From NCBI GenBank assembly GCA_963634795.1, contig CAVHDO010000033.1, positions 1-13,787 of the forward strand: a stretch of DNA of 13,787 nt, given 5' to 3'. The notes under the pieces were generated by a model. It saw only the letters and a program-made list of their open reading frames with translations. It made no database searches and was not told where the DNA came from. Both the position numbers and the translations under genes were made by a program. Source of the DNA: UBA1822 sp963634795. GTDB taxonomy: Bacteria > Bacillota > Negativicutes > Veillonellales > Dialisteraceae. Positions 5,724 through 13,182 of this stretch are shown in pieces; the first letter of the stretch is position 1, and the number at the start of each line of letters is the position of its first letter.

Positions 5724-6158
5724 ATGAAAAAATTATTTTTGCTTATCGGTGCGGGGTTTTTGTTTCCTTTGTTTGGCGCGAATACGGAGGCTCGGATGCC
5801 GCCGCCGGCCGATATGCCTGCGGAACTTCGGGATAGGGAGCCGCATCGGCCGGAAGCCTCCAAGTATTATTTGGCTGAGCTCGTGAAGGACGGAAAAATG
5901 ACGCAGGCGGAGGCGGACAGCACGCAGACGTACATGATTTTTCGGCACGTCCGCAGGCAGCTGGATTTAAAAGAGGCCGAAGGGCTGGACAAAGAAGCTC
6001 GCCGGGCGCTCATGGCGAAAAAGCGTAAGGAACGCGGGAATCCTTTGGAAGAATACGCCAAAGCCTGTGATCTGACCTTGGAGCGCGCCAAAGAACTCAT
6101 GGACATCATGCACGATTCCGATAAAGGAACGAAATATTATCAGAAAGCGAAGCAGTGA
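5724..6158 (+). CDS. Small secreted helical protein of unknown function, co-transcribed with the TonB receptor
   Basis: 144 residues with a signal peptide (MKKLFLLIGAGFLFPLFGA, likely cleaved near NTEA) and a Pro-rich stretch (PPPADMPAE). The remainder is charged, helical sequence. YYLAELVKDGKMTQAEADS resembles the repeat seen in DUF2680-type secreted proteins (VKDGKITQEQAD); I offer this as resemblance only. The C-terminal half (KEARRALMAKKRKERG, LTLERAKELMDIMHDS) looks like a helical hairpin. It starts 9 bases after the receptor stop with a weak AAGG ribosome binding site and ends at a strong terminator, so the two form an operon. A periplasmic partner of the receptor is possible but unproven. 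Confidence 0.75.
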   Translation: MKKLFLLIGAGFLFPLFGANTEARMPPPADMPAELRDREPHRPEASKYYLAELVKDGKMTQAEADSTQTYMIFRHVRRQLDLKEAEGLDKEARRALMAKKRKERGNPLEEYAKACDLTLERAKELMDIMHDSDKGTKYYQKAKQ

Positions 6159-6174
6159 TTGCGGACAAAGCAAC

Positions 6175-6213
6175 AAAAAGCGCCGTTGGGAAAGAAACTC
6201 GACGGCGCTTTTT
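6175..6213 (+). terminator. Intrinsic terminator of the TonB receptor operon
   Basis: AAAAAGCGCCGT (6175-6186) pairs with ACGGCGCTTTTT (6202-6213) in a 12-bp stem with a 15-base loop and a T-run. Confidence 0.88.
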
Positions 6214-6243
6214 ATTGCGGCCTTCGGAGATAGGTTGCTCGTG

Positions 6244-6252
6244 TGATATAAT
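6244..6252 (+). promoter_or_regulatory. Extended -10 promoter of the DUF2442/phosphatase operon
   Basis: TGATATAAT gives TG plus a perfect TATAAT (6247-6252). Only a poor -35 candidate is visible (TTCGGA, 6223-6228, 18-base spacing), as is tolerated with an extended -10. Transcription would start near 6259. Confidence 0.65.
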
Positions 6253-6290
6253 CGATACAGATGGATTGCATGAAAACAGGAGGGATTCCG

Positions 6291-6539
6291 ATGCTCAGAC
6301 CGACTGCCGTGGCTGTCGTGCCGAATGATAATTACAGCCTTACGGTGACATTTGACAACGGCGAGACGAAAAACTTTGATGTGATGCCGTATATTCGCGG
6401 CGAATGGTACGGCCATCTCAGAGATAAGGCGTATTTTCGCATGGTTCGTACGGACGGATTTACTGTCGTGTGGCCGGAAGGGCAGGATTTGTGCCCGGAT
6501 GAATTGTACGAAAAAAGCGTCCGGCAGACGGCTTCATAA
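6291..6539 (+). CDS. DUF2442-like small protein
   Basis: 82 residues. The pattern PTAVAVVPNDNYSLTVTFDNGETKNFDVMPYI, followed by GEWYGHLRDKAYFRMVRTDGFTVVWPEGQDLCPDELY, is that of DUF2442: a small beta-rich domain with the 'L.d...F..v.......v.Wp.g.dl.pd.Ly' ending. Molecular function is not established; some relatives are coded beside toxin-like DUF4160 proteins, which I do not see here. ATG 6291 is preferred over ATG 6261 because AGGAGGG (6278-6284) sits 6 bases before it and 6261 lies at or next to the predicted transcription start. The phosphatase gene starts 10 bases after its stop, so both share one promoter and terminator. Confidence 0.8.
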   Translation: MLRPTAVAVVPNDNYSLTVTFDNGETKNFDVMPYIRGEWYGHLRDKAYFRMVRTDGFTVVWPEGQDLCPDELYEKSVRQTAS

Positions 6540-6549
6540 AGGAGCCGGT

Positions 6550-7014
6550 ATGACACAGATTCTTTTCGTTTGTCACGGAAATATTTGTCGCTCGCCGATG
6601 GCGGAATTTATTATGAAAGATCTTGTGCGAAGAGCGGGGCTTTCTGGGGAAATATTCGCCGATTCCGTCGCGTGCACGACAGAGGAAATCGGGCATGACA
6701 CGGACCGGCGCGCGAAGCAAAAATTGCAAGAGAAAGGCATCCCCACAGCGCCGCGGCGCGCCCGCCTTATCACGCGGGAAGACTACGACCACGCCGATCT
6801 CATTCTGGCAATGGATTGTGAAAATCTCCGTCGCCTCTCAAAACTTTTGGGCGAAGACAAAGCCGGAAAAATTCATTTGCTACTTTCTTTCACGGGCATA
6901 GAAAAAGAAGTCGCCGATCCGTGGTATACGGGCGATTTCGAGGAAACATATTCCGATATTCTCCGCGGCTGCGAGGCCGTCTTGCAGTTTGTGCAAGGCA
7001 GATTGCCAAGTTAA
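6550..7014 (+). CDS. Low-molecular-weight protein-tyrosine phosphatase
   Basis: 154 residues, usual length for the family. The N-terminal P-loop C8-H-G-N-I-C-R14-S gives the CX5R(S/T) catalytic signature, with Cys8 as nucleophile and Arg14 binding phosphate. The general acid Asp123 lies in the conserved DPWYTG motif (123-128). The enzyme dephosphorylates tyrosine in cytoplasmic proteins; in Firmicutes, relatives act with tyrosine kinases of capsule or stress pathways, but no kinase gene is near. ATG 6550 is set by AAAGGAG (6538-6544), which overlaps the previous stop codon, so translation is likely coupled to the DUF2442 gene. An earlier in-frame ATG (6499) lies inside that gene and lacks a ribosome binding site. 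Confidence 0.93.
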   Translation: MTQILFVCHGNICRSPMAEFIMKDLVRRAGLSGEIFADSVACTTEEIGHDTDRRAKQKLQEKGIPTAPRRARLITREDYDHADLILAMDCENLRRLSKLLGEDKAGKIHLLLSFTGIEKEVADPWYTGDFEETYSDILRGCEAVLQFVQGRLPS

Positions 7015-7075
7015 GCGCCATGTTTGTATCATAGCCCTTGGGCGGTGTTTTATTTGAAAAATATTTTTGTAGCAG

Positions 7076-7123
7076 ATAGGGGAAGAGAACAGGTGATTCC
7101 TTTTCTTTTCCTCTATATTTTTT
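7076..7123 (+). terminator. Intrinsic terminator of the phosphatase operon
   Basis: ATAGGGGAAGAGAA (7076-7089) pairs over all 14 positions, counting G-T wobbles, with 7103-7116, and is followed by TTTTTT (7118-7123). No gene lies between 7015 and 7673; the rest of that stretch holds the repeats, promoter and T-box listed below, and 7124-7209 shows nothing I recognise. Confidence 0.75.
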
Positions 7124-7209
7124 GCGCCTGACCATAAAAATCAAGCCCGCCTCAAGCTTTGTCTAATGGCTAAAAACGATCTCGGGCATGACACCCAAAG
7201 CATAGCAAC

Positions 7210-7236
7210 CATCTGACGTCTGATCATCTGACGTCT
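7210..7236. repeat. Two direct copies of CATCTGACGTCT
   Basis: Identical 12-mers at 7210-7221 and 7225-7236, separated by GAT. Each contains the palindrome GACGTC. They lie in the phosphatase-valS spacer and have no evident role. Confidence 0.7.
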
Positions 7237-7283
7237 CCATCCTGCCTGCCGCAAAAGTAAAGCAAGAATCCGCTCGGCTTCTC

Positions 7284-7318
7284 TTCCCTCTTCCCTCTTC
7301 CCTCTTCCCTCTTCCCTC
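7284..7318. repeat. Five perfect tandem copies of the heptamer TTCCCTC
   Basis: Uninterrupted units start at 7284, 7291, 7298, 7305 and 7312, and degenerate copies flank the array. It lies 53 bases upstream of the valS -35. Such perfect microsatellites usually vary in copy number. GAGGGAAGAG, the same motif on the other strand, recurs at 13173-13182. Confidence 0.9.
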
Positions 7319-7370
7319 TTTTCTCCCGCCTGAGCAAAACAGCCGAGCACGCCACCTGTGCACTATCCCC

Positions 7371-7399
7371 TTGCATTTCCTCCCGTTTCTTGGTATCAT
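7371..7399 (+). promoter_or_regulatory. Promoter of the valS transcript
   Basis: TTGCAT (7371-7376), a 17-base spacer and TATCAT (7394-7399), with TGG before the -10 as an extended element. The expected start is near 7406, just before the T-box. Confidence 0.72.
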
Positions 7400-7405
7400 A
7401 CTTCC

Positions 7406-7624
7406 ATATACAACAGCGTAGACGGGAAGAAGTTTCCGAGATTTTTTCAGAGAGGGCGCGGTCGGTGGGAGCGTCTCAAAATCCGGGAGCGGGTCACCCC
7501 CGAGCTTTGCCGCGAGGGCGGCACGCGGGCAGGCGATAGAGGCAAATGAGAGGCCGAGGTTTTCGGCTATTTAGGTGGTACCGCGGAAGTGCTCTTTCGT
7601 CCTAAGGGACGAGGGCACTTTTTT
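7406..7624 (+). promoter_or_regulatory. T-box riboswitch of valS (tRNA-Val sensor)
   Basis: Stem I has the CAGAGAG motif (7448-7454), a GGTGGGA apical motif and a basal helix CGGG (7422-7425) with CCCG (7499-7502 region). The specifier triplet before the conserved A is GTC (7493-7495), a valine codon, matching the downstream gene. The T-box AGGTGGTACCGCG is at 7573-7585, with antiterminator arms TTAGG and CCTAA and bulge TGGT (7576-7579) for a tRNA ending ACCA. The competing terminator runs 7587-7624 (AAGTGC with GGCACTT, then TTTTTT). There is only one module here, unlike the leader at 1394. Uncharged tRNA-Val should permit readthrough into valS. Confidence 0.94.
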
Positions 7625-7673
7625 GTTTCATCGGAAATTTTTGTTTCCTGTATTTCGGTGAGGAGTGACAGTC

Positions 7674-10325
7674 ATGGCCAAGTATGAGAATTTGGGGACG
7701 TACGATCCGTCGGAGATCGAGGAGAAGTGGTACGATTTTTGGGAAACGCACGGGGTTTTCCACGATGAGCCGAAGGAGGGCGCGGAGGGTTTTTCCATCG
7801 TGCTGCCGCCGCCGAATGTCACGGGGCAGCTGCACATGGGGCACGCGCTGGACGGGACGCTGCAGGATATTTTGGTGCGTTACAAACGGATGCAGGGCTG
7901 TAATGTGCTCTGGCTTCCGGGGAAGGATCATGCGGGGATCGCGACGCAGGTGAAGGTGGAGAAGCAGATCGCCGAGGAGGGTCTCACGAAGTACGATCTG
8001 GGCCGCGAGAAATTTTTGGAGCGGGTCTGGGCTTGGAAAGAAAAATATGGCAATACAATCGGGAAACAGATTCGCAAGTTGGGATCGTCCTGCGATTGGA
8101 CGCGCGAACGGTTCACGATGGATGAGGTGTGCGCGCGGGCGGTGCGGGAAGTTTTCTGCGCGCTGTATGAAAAGGGTCTGATTTATCAGGGAAACCGGAT
8201 CACGAATTGGTGCCCGCGCTGCCGGACGGCGCTCTCGGATATCGAGGTGGAGCACGAGGATGAGACGGGGCATTTGTGGTATTTCCGGTATCCGATTGTC
8301 GGTGAGGACGGCTTTGTGGAGATTGCGACGACGCGGCCGGAGACGATTCCGGGGGATACGGCGGTCGCGGTGAATCCGGAGGATGAGCGGTACAAGCATT
8401 TAATCGGAAAGACGCTGATGCTACCGATGATGAATCGGGAAATCCCGGTGGTGGCGGACGAGTATGTCGATCCGGCGTACGGCACGGGCTGTGTGAAAAT
8501 CACGCCGTCGCACGATCCGAACGATTTCTTGGTCGGCGAGCGGCACCATCTTCCGAGTATTTTGGTGTTCACGGAAGACGGGACGCTGAATGAGAAGGCG
8601 GGCAAGTACGAGGGGATGAGCCGCGAGGAGGCGCGAAAGGCGATCGTGGCCGATTTCGAGGCGGCGGGTCTCTTGGCGAAGATCGAGGAAACGAATCACG
8701 CGGTCGGGCATTGCTCGCGCTGCCACACGACGGTGGAGCCGATGACGACGAAGCAGTGGTTTGTGAAGATGCAGCCGCTCGCGGAGCCGGCGATGGAAGC
8801 GGTGCGCGAAGGGAAAACGAAGTTCGTGCCGGAGCGTTTCTCTCATACATACATTCAGTGGCTGGAAAATATTCACGATTGGTGCATTTCGCGTCAGCTC
8901 TGGTGGGGGCATCGGATTCCGGTGTGGTATTGCGACGATTGCGGCGAGGTGACGGCGTCGCGCACGGATATTTCCGCGTGTCCGAAATGCGGCAGCGCGC
9001 ACATTCATCAGGATCCCGATGTGCTCGACACGTGGTTTTCGTCGGCGCTGTGGCCGTTTTCCACGATGGGCTGGCCGGAGGAAACGGAGCTCTTGAAGAA
9101 ATGGTATCCGACGAGTGTCCTCGTGACGGGCTACGACATTATTTTCTTCTGGGTCGCGCGCATGATGTTCACGGCGATGGAATTCATGCACGAGGTGCCT
9201 TTCCGTACGGTCTTCATTCACGGGCTCGTCCGCGACAGCCAGGGGCGGAAAATGTCGAAGTCGCTCGGAAACGGGATCGATCCTTTGGACGTCATCCGCG
9301 ATTACGGCGCCGATGCGCTGCGTTTCACGCTGGTGACGGGGAATACGCCGGGCAATGACATGCGTTTCTATTACGAACGCGTGGAGGGAAACCGGAATTT
9401 TGCGAATAAAATCTGGAATGCGGCGAAATTCACGATCATGAATTTGGAGGATTTCGACGAGAGTTTCATTCCGAAAAAAGAGCAGTACACGCTGGCGGAT
9501 CGCTGGATTTTGGAGAAACTTTTCGAGACGGAGACGTATGTTTCCCAAAATCTGGATAAATATGAGCTGGGCGAGGCGGCGGACGCGATTTACGATTTTG
9601 CGTGGAACAGTTTCTGCGATTGGTACATCGAGACGGCGAAGGCGCGGCTCTACGGCGAGCACAATGACGACCGGCGGGTGACGCAGTATGTGCTGGTGTA
9701 TGTGCTGACGCGGATGCTGGCGCTTCTGCACCCCTTCATGCCTTTCGTGTCGGAGCATATCTGGCAGCACTTGCCGCATGAGGGCGAGATTCTGGCGCGG
9801 GCGAAGTGGCCGACGCCGGATGAAAATTTGCGTTTCCCGAAAGAAAAAGAATGCATGGAATGCCTGATGGAAGCGATCAAAGCGATTCGCAACATGCGGG
9901 CGGAAGCGAATGTGGCGCCGAATCTGCCCTGCACGGCGGAAATCGCGACGGACCGCGCGGATTTGGCGGAGGCGATCGAAAAGCACCGGGCGTATTTCGA
10001 AAAATTGGCGCACGTGGAAACACTGAAGCTTCTCCCGAAGGACGCGAAGAAACACGAAAACGCTCTCGCGACGGTGGTGACGGGCATGGAGGTCTATCTG
10101 GAACTCGCGGGCCTTATCGACGCGGAAAAAGAACGGTCGCGCATCGAGAAGGAGCGCGCGGGTCTGGAAAGGGAAATCCAGAAAATCAACGGGAAGCTCC
10201 AAAACGAAGGTTTCCTGGCGAAAGCGCCGCCGGCGGTGGTGGAAAAGGAAAAGGCAAAGCTGGCGGAGTACGGAGAAAAATTGTCGTCGCTCAAGGAGCG
10301 GTTGGAATTTTTGGCGAAGTTGTGA
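7674..10325 (+). CDS. valS: Valyl-tRNA synthetase
   Basis: 883 residues, class Ia aminoacyl-tRNA synthetase that joins valine to tRNA-Val in the cytoplasm. The N-terminal Rossmann fold holds LPPPNVTGQLHMGHALDG with the HIGH motif as H54-M-G-H57. The CP1 editing domain (about 150-400) includes VEIATTRPETIPGDTAVAVNP, which binds misactivated threonine. Zinc-type cysteine pairs (CPRC, CSRC, CDDC, CPKC) lie in and after it. K526-M-S-K-S530 is the second ATP-binding signature. An anticodon-binding helical domain follows, then the ValS-specific C-terminal coiled-coil arm (about 815-883: EKERSRIEKERAGLEREIQK). I chose ATG 7674 with GAGGAG at 7660-7665; the in-frame GTG at 7665 overlaps that site. 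Folylpolyglutamate synthase, often next in Firmicutes, is absent. Regulation is by the valine T-box upstream. Confidence 0.98.
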   Translation: MAKYENLGTYDPSEIEEKWYDFWETHGVFHDEPKEGAEGFSIVLPPPNVTGQLHMGHALDGTLQDILVRYKRMQGCNVLWLPGKDHAGIATQVKVEKQIAEEGLTKYDLGREKFLERVWAWKEKYGNTIGKQIRKLGSSCDWTRERFTMDEVCARAVREVFCALYEKGLIYQGNRITNWCPRCRTALSDIEVEHEDETGHLWYFRYPIVGEDGFVEIATTRPETIPGDTAVAVNPEDERYKHLIGKTLMLPMMNREIPVVADEYVDPAYGTGCVKITPSHDPNDFLVGERHHLPSILVFTEDGTLNEKAGKYEGMSREEARKAIVADFEAAGLLAKIEETNHAVGHCSRCHTTVEPMTTKQWFVKMQPLAEPAMEAVREGKTKFVPERFSHTYIQWLENIHDWCISRQLWWGHRIPVWYCDDCGEVTASRTDISACPKCGSAHIHQDPDVLDTWFSSALWPFSTMGWPEETELLKKWYPTSVLVTGYDIIFFWVARMMFTAMEFMHEVPFRTVFIHGLVRDSQGRKMSKSLGNGIDPLDVIRDYGADALRFTLVTGNTPGNDMRFYYERVEGNRNFANKIWNAAKFTIMNLEDFDESFIPKKEQYTLADRWILEKLFETETYVSQNLDKYELGEAADAIYDFAWNSFCDWYIETAKARLYGEHNDDRRVTQYVLVYVLTRMLALLHPFMPFVSEHIWQHLPHEGEILARAKWPTPDENLRFPKEKECMECLMEAIKAIRNMRAEANVAPNLPCTAEIATDRADLAEAIEKHRAYFEKLAHVETLKLLPKDAKKHENALATVVTGMEVYLELAGLIDAEKERSRIEKERAGLEREIQKINGKLQNEGFLAKAPPAVVEKEKAKLAEYGEKLSSLKERLEFLAKL

Positions 10326-10343
10326 GGGTGCGAGTGCTCGGCG

Positions 10344-10379
10344 CACGTTTGCAACTTCTTGTGAAAGTTTTGCAACGTG
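10344..10379 (+). terminator. Hairpin 20 bases after valS, possible (rho-assisted) transcript end
   Basis: CACGTT (10344-10349) pairs with AACGTG (10374-10379), with further internal pairs GCAA/TTGC and CTT/AAG separated by bulges. No U-run follows, so it is not a standard intrinsic terminator. Two more short hairpins follow (TTCCGC/GCGGAA near 10411-10425 and GCGCC/GGCGC near 10427-10440). Confidence 0.35.
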
Positions 10380-10485
10380 GGAGATGCTGTCGGTGCAGCA
10401 TGCGGGTGGTTCCGCTTCGCGGAATGCGCCTGACGGCGCGGGTCAAGTGGGGGAGCTTCCCTACGGAGCTCCTTACAGCACTTCA

Positions 10486-10515
10486 TTCTCTTTCTTCCCC
10501 GGGGAAGAAAGAGAA
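10486..10515. repeat. Perfect 30-bp palindrome
   Basis: TTCTCTTTCTTCCCC (10486-10500) is followed directly by its exact reverse complement (10501-10515). There is no loop, and one strand is all pyrimidine on the left half. TTC and GAA extend it after one mismatch. It could extrude as a cruciform or bind a dimeric protein. It sits between valS and repeat element copy A. Confidence 0.85.
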
Positions 10516-10525
10516 CGAAGCAAGA

Positions 10526-10823
10526 GAAAGAAGCCGCCGCCAGGGCAAAATTCGCCTCGGCTCATGGGGCGCCGCCGCTCAGCCTTCGAACAGTTAGCAG
10601 TTAGCAATGAGCAATTAGCAGTTGGCAGGGCTTTTTCTTGCTTGGCTTTTGAGGCGTTTGTGATTCTTGTTGTATAAAAAAATGCGCGAAGCGCGTACCT
10701 GCACTGCTAACTGCTCACTACTCACTGCTAACTTTTATTGACGCGGAGCCGGCGAATTTTTGCACAGGCGGGTCCCCTTGCGCGTTGCTTTGCGATTTTG
10801 TAACAAACCAAATCGCAAAAAGC
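10526..10823 (+). repeat. Interspersed intergenic element, copy A (facing heptad arms around a 79-bp core)
   Basis: The order is: CCGCCGCCAGGGCAA; five AGTTAGC-type heptads (10592-10626); a 79-base core (10627-10705) containing GAGGCGTTTGTGATTCT and GTATAAAAAAATGCGCGAAG; four inverted GCTAACT-type heptads (10706-10733); then TTTTATTG...GGCGAATTTTTGCACAG; and a hairpin with TTTGCGAT and ATCGCAAA (10789-10820). It is matched in reverse orientation at 13401-13660. Copy A has about 35 extra bases between the GC-rich start and the first heptad. No credible coding frame is shared between the copies. Between 10824 and 11000 I see only AT-rich sequence with TCAAGC-rich segments. Confidence 0.85.
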
Positions 10824-11000
10824 GCTATTTCAATCGACAGATTTTTTTGTATCCTGCCTTATTTTTTTACATTCCCTTGAAAGACGATTTTTTTATCAAG
10901 CTTTTTCAAGCCGCCCGGAAAGCGAGAATGAGAAAGTTTGATGAAGTTAGTATCGCGAAATCAAGCCTTTTCAAGCTTTGCTTTTTAAGGGATATGAGGA

Positions 11001-11028
11001 ACGGTAAACGGCAGACGGAAAACGGAAC
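11001..11028. repeat. Four tandem heptamers of the form ACGGNAR
   Basis: ACGGTAA, ACGGCAG, ACGGAAA and ACGGAAC (last base C) follow one another without a gap, ending 4 bases from the stop codon of the minus-strand penicillin-binding-protein gene. No clear terminator for that gene is visible here. Confidence 0.7.
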
Positions 11029-11031
11029 ACT

Positions 11032-13113
11032 TTAACGCGTTTTGGATTCGCCCTTTACGTTTCCTGTGATGCGGTCGAGGAGTTTGGAGCCGGCGTCTCG
11101 GGCTTCTTTTTTGACTTTTTCCAGCGCTTCTTTCTTTTTCTTTTCCTCTTCCTTCTTTTTTTCTTCCGCTGCTTTTTTGGCGGCTTCGGCCTGGGCGGCG
11201 GCGATGCGTTGTCTTGTCGATTCGGACATGGGGAAGGCGGTTGCCGGCATATCTGCCACGGCTTCACTCATGTAATCGCGCCAAATGGCTGCCGGGATTG
11301 TGCCGCCCGTGTAGCCGGCGTCGCTGCCCGAATCGTCGCCGATCCAGACGGCCGTGACGATATCCGGCGTGTAACCGACGAACCATGCGTCGTGCTCATT
11401 GTCCGTCGTGCCCGTTTTGCCTGCCATGGGGCGGCCGATATACGCGTTGCCGCCGGTGCCGTAGCTGATGGCGTCCTGCAGAATGCTGTTCAGCTCTTGC
11501 ACGGCTTCCAATTCCAAGACTTGGCGGCCGGGCTCCGGCGTCTCGTGGTCTTCGAGCACTGTCCCGTTTCGATCTTCGACCTTCAAAATGGCAAAAGGCT
11601 CCACGACTTTTCCGTCGTTGGCAAAGACGCCGAACGCTTTCGTCATGTCCCAGACGCTGACGCCGTACGTGAGGCCGCCGATGGAGGCCGACAGATTCAG
11701 ATCGGAATAGCTGCCGTCCGTGACGAGAGTGGAAATACCGCAAGCTTTGGCTGTTTCTATCACTTTTCCGATCCCGACGTCATTGGCCAAATTCACCGTC
11801 GGGATATTGAGCGAGTGGACGAGCGCATCGTGGAGCGTCACCGTCTTGCTCTGCGTGCGGTCGTAATTTTGCGGCGTCCAGCCGTCGGCAAATTCTTTCG
11901 CCGTATTGGGGAGAGACGTTGCCGAGGAACGCCCGTTCGCCAGAGCCGTCACATAGGTGAATGGTTTGAAGGCTGAGCCCGGCTGGCGCGTCATTTGCAC
12001 GGCGCGGTTGAAATGATCGTCGCCGCGCCCGCCGACCATCGCCAAGATTTTGCCCGTCTTGGCTTCCATGGAGAGAAGCGCGCCCTGCGGCTGCAGGATG
12101 CCGTTTCCGTCCTTGACGCCTTCCGGCAAATCTTGACGCAGCGCCGCTTCCGCTGCTTTTTGCATATCCAAATCGAGTGTGGTGTAGACGCGAAGGCCCT
12201 CTTTGTAGACCGTTTCCGCGCCGTATTTATCCGCCAAAAGCTGAATGATGTACGAAATGAAATATGAGGCCGGGCGGTTCGCATCCGCGGCGTCCGGTTT
12301 GGCCAGCGCGAGATCCGCTTGTTTTGCCTCGGCCGCTTCCGCCTCCGTGATATAGCCGTATTTCGCCATCTGGTCGAGCACGATGCCTTGGCGATATTTC
12401 GCCGCTTCCAGACTGCGGAACGGCGAATAATAATTCGGGCTGTTTGGGAGACCGGCGAGCATCGCGCACTGCGCCAGGCTTAAGTCTTTCACGTCTTTTC
12501 CGAAATACACGTTCGACGCCGTCTGCACGCCGTAGCAACCTTGGCCGAAATAAATCTGATTCATGTACATCTCGAGGATTTCGTCCTTGGTGTATTTTCT
12601 TTCGATTTCCAGCGCCAAAATGACTTCGAGCACCTTGCGGCGAATCGTCTGCTCCTGCGTGAGAAACGCGTTCCGCGCGAGCTGCTGCGTGATGGTCGAG
12701 CCGCCCTGCCCCGTCGCGTTTCCTTGAATCAAATTGCTGACGGCGGCGCGTAGAATGCCGCGTGGATCGATGCCGCCGTGTTCGTAGAAACGATTGTCCT
12801 CGGCGGCGATGAATGCGTTTTGCAAATTTTTCGGCACGACGGAAATATCGACCGGCAAGCGATCTTGCTCCGCGTGCACCGTCGTGATGAGTTTCCCATT
12901 TCGATCGAAAATCTGCGAAGACGTATCCGGCGTCATCGTCCGCGACACATCGGGCATCCCGCTCCAAGTCGCCAAGAGGCAGCCGCCGATCATTCCGCAG
13001 AATACAATCATCAGGACGACGAGTACAATTCGGAAGAATTTCTTCCATTTCGAAGGTTTCTTGCGAATCCAAGCGTCGCCCGCGTTTTTCAGTCTTTTTT
13101 TATCCCGTACCAT
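11032..13113 (-). CDS. Class A penicillin-binding protein (bifunctional PBP1a-type)
   Basis: 693 residues. There is a basic cytoplasmic N-terminus (KKPSKWKKFF), one membrane segment (about 27-49), then a GT51 glycosyltransferase domain with catalytic E105 in AAEDNRFYEHGGID and GGSTITQQLARN (137-148). The transpeptidase domain has S380-A-F-K383 (PGSAFKPF), S434-L-N436 and K566-T-G568. Both active sites are intact, so it should polymerise and cross-link peptidoglycan outside the inner membrane. The tail (about 636-675) is Ala then Lys/Glu-rich (AAEEKKKEEEKKKKEALEK), a probable charged single helix beyond the catalytic core. The start at 13113 follows AAAGGA at 7 bases. It is a single-gene unit on the minus strand, flanked by inverted copies of the same repeat element. 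Family is certain; PBP1a versus another class A type is not. Confidence 0.96.
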   Translation of the reverse strand: MVRDKKRLKNAGDAWIRKKPSKWKKFFRIVLVVLMIVFCGMIGGCLLATWSGMPDVSRTMTPDTSSQIFDRNGKLITTVHAEQDRLPVDISVVPKNLQNAFIAAEDNRFYEHGGIDPRGILRAAVSNLIQGNATGQGGSTITQQLARNAFLTQEQTIRRKVLEVILALEIERKYTKDEILEMYMNQIYFGQGCYGVQTASNVYFGKDVKDLSLAQCAMLAGLPNSPNYYSPFRSLEAAKYRQGIVLDQMAKYGYITEAEAAEAKQADLALAKPDAADANRPASYFISYIIQLLADKYGAETVYKEGLRVYTTLDLDMQKAAEAALRQDLPEGVKDGNGILQPQGALLSMEAKTGKILAMVGGRGDDHFNRAVQMTRQPGSAFKPFTYVTALANGRSSATSLPNTAKEFADGWTPQNYDRTQSKTVTLHDALVHSLNIPTVNLANDVGIGKVIETAKACGISTLVTDGSYSDLNLSASIGGLTYGVSVWDMTKAFGVFANDGKVVEPFAILKVEDRNGTVLEDHETPEPGRQVLELEAVQELNSILQDAISYGTGGNAYIGRPMAGKTGTTDNEHDAWFVGYTPDIVTAVWIGDDSGSDAGYTGGTIPAAIWRDYMSEAVADMPATAFPMSESTRQRIAAAQAEAAKKAAEEKKKEEEKKKKEALEKVKKEARDAGSKLLDRITGNVKGESKTR

Positions 13114-13145
13114 CAGGAGGTCCTTTCTTCTCCGTTTTATTAGAA

Positions 13146-13166
13146 ATTATACTTAGTCATTATATC
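13146..13166 (-). promoter_or_regulatory. Promoter region of the penicillin-binding-protein gene
   Basis: On the minus strand there are two perfect TATAAT boxes, at 13159-13164 (with TGA before it, an extended -10) and 13146-13151. Neither has a good -35. The first matches the extended -10 TGATATAAT found at two other genes in the window and is preferred. Confidence 0.6.
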
Positions 13167-13182
13167 ACAAAAGAGGGAAGAG

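Noticed and set aside
8421..10346. 641-codon open frame on the minus strand
   Set aside because: Antisense to valS; Arg/His-rich low-complexity product typical of a mirror frame in a GC-rich gene.
10592..10733. Possible CRISPR array in the heptad repeats
   Set aside because: Units are 7 bases with no spacers, the two arms are inverted, and there is no cas gene.
10760..11035. 91-codon plus-strand frame after element copy A
   Set aside because: Begins inside the repeat element and continues through AT-rich spacer into the heptad array; no ribosome binding site or family.
12227..13072. 281-codon minus-strand frame inside the PBP gene
   Set aside because: Same strand but a different frame from a PBP with every catalytic motif intact; Arg/Asp-rich shadow.
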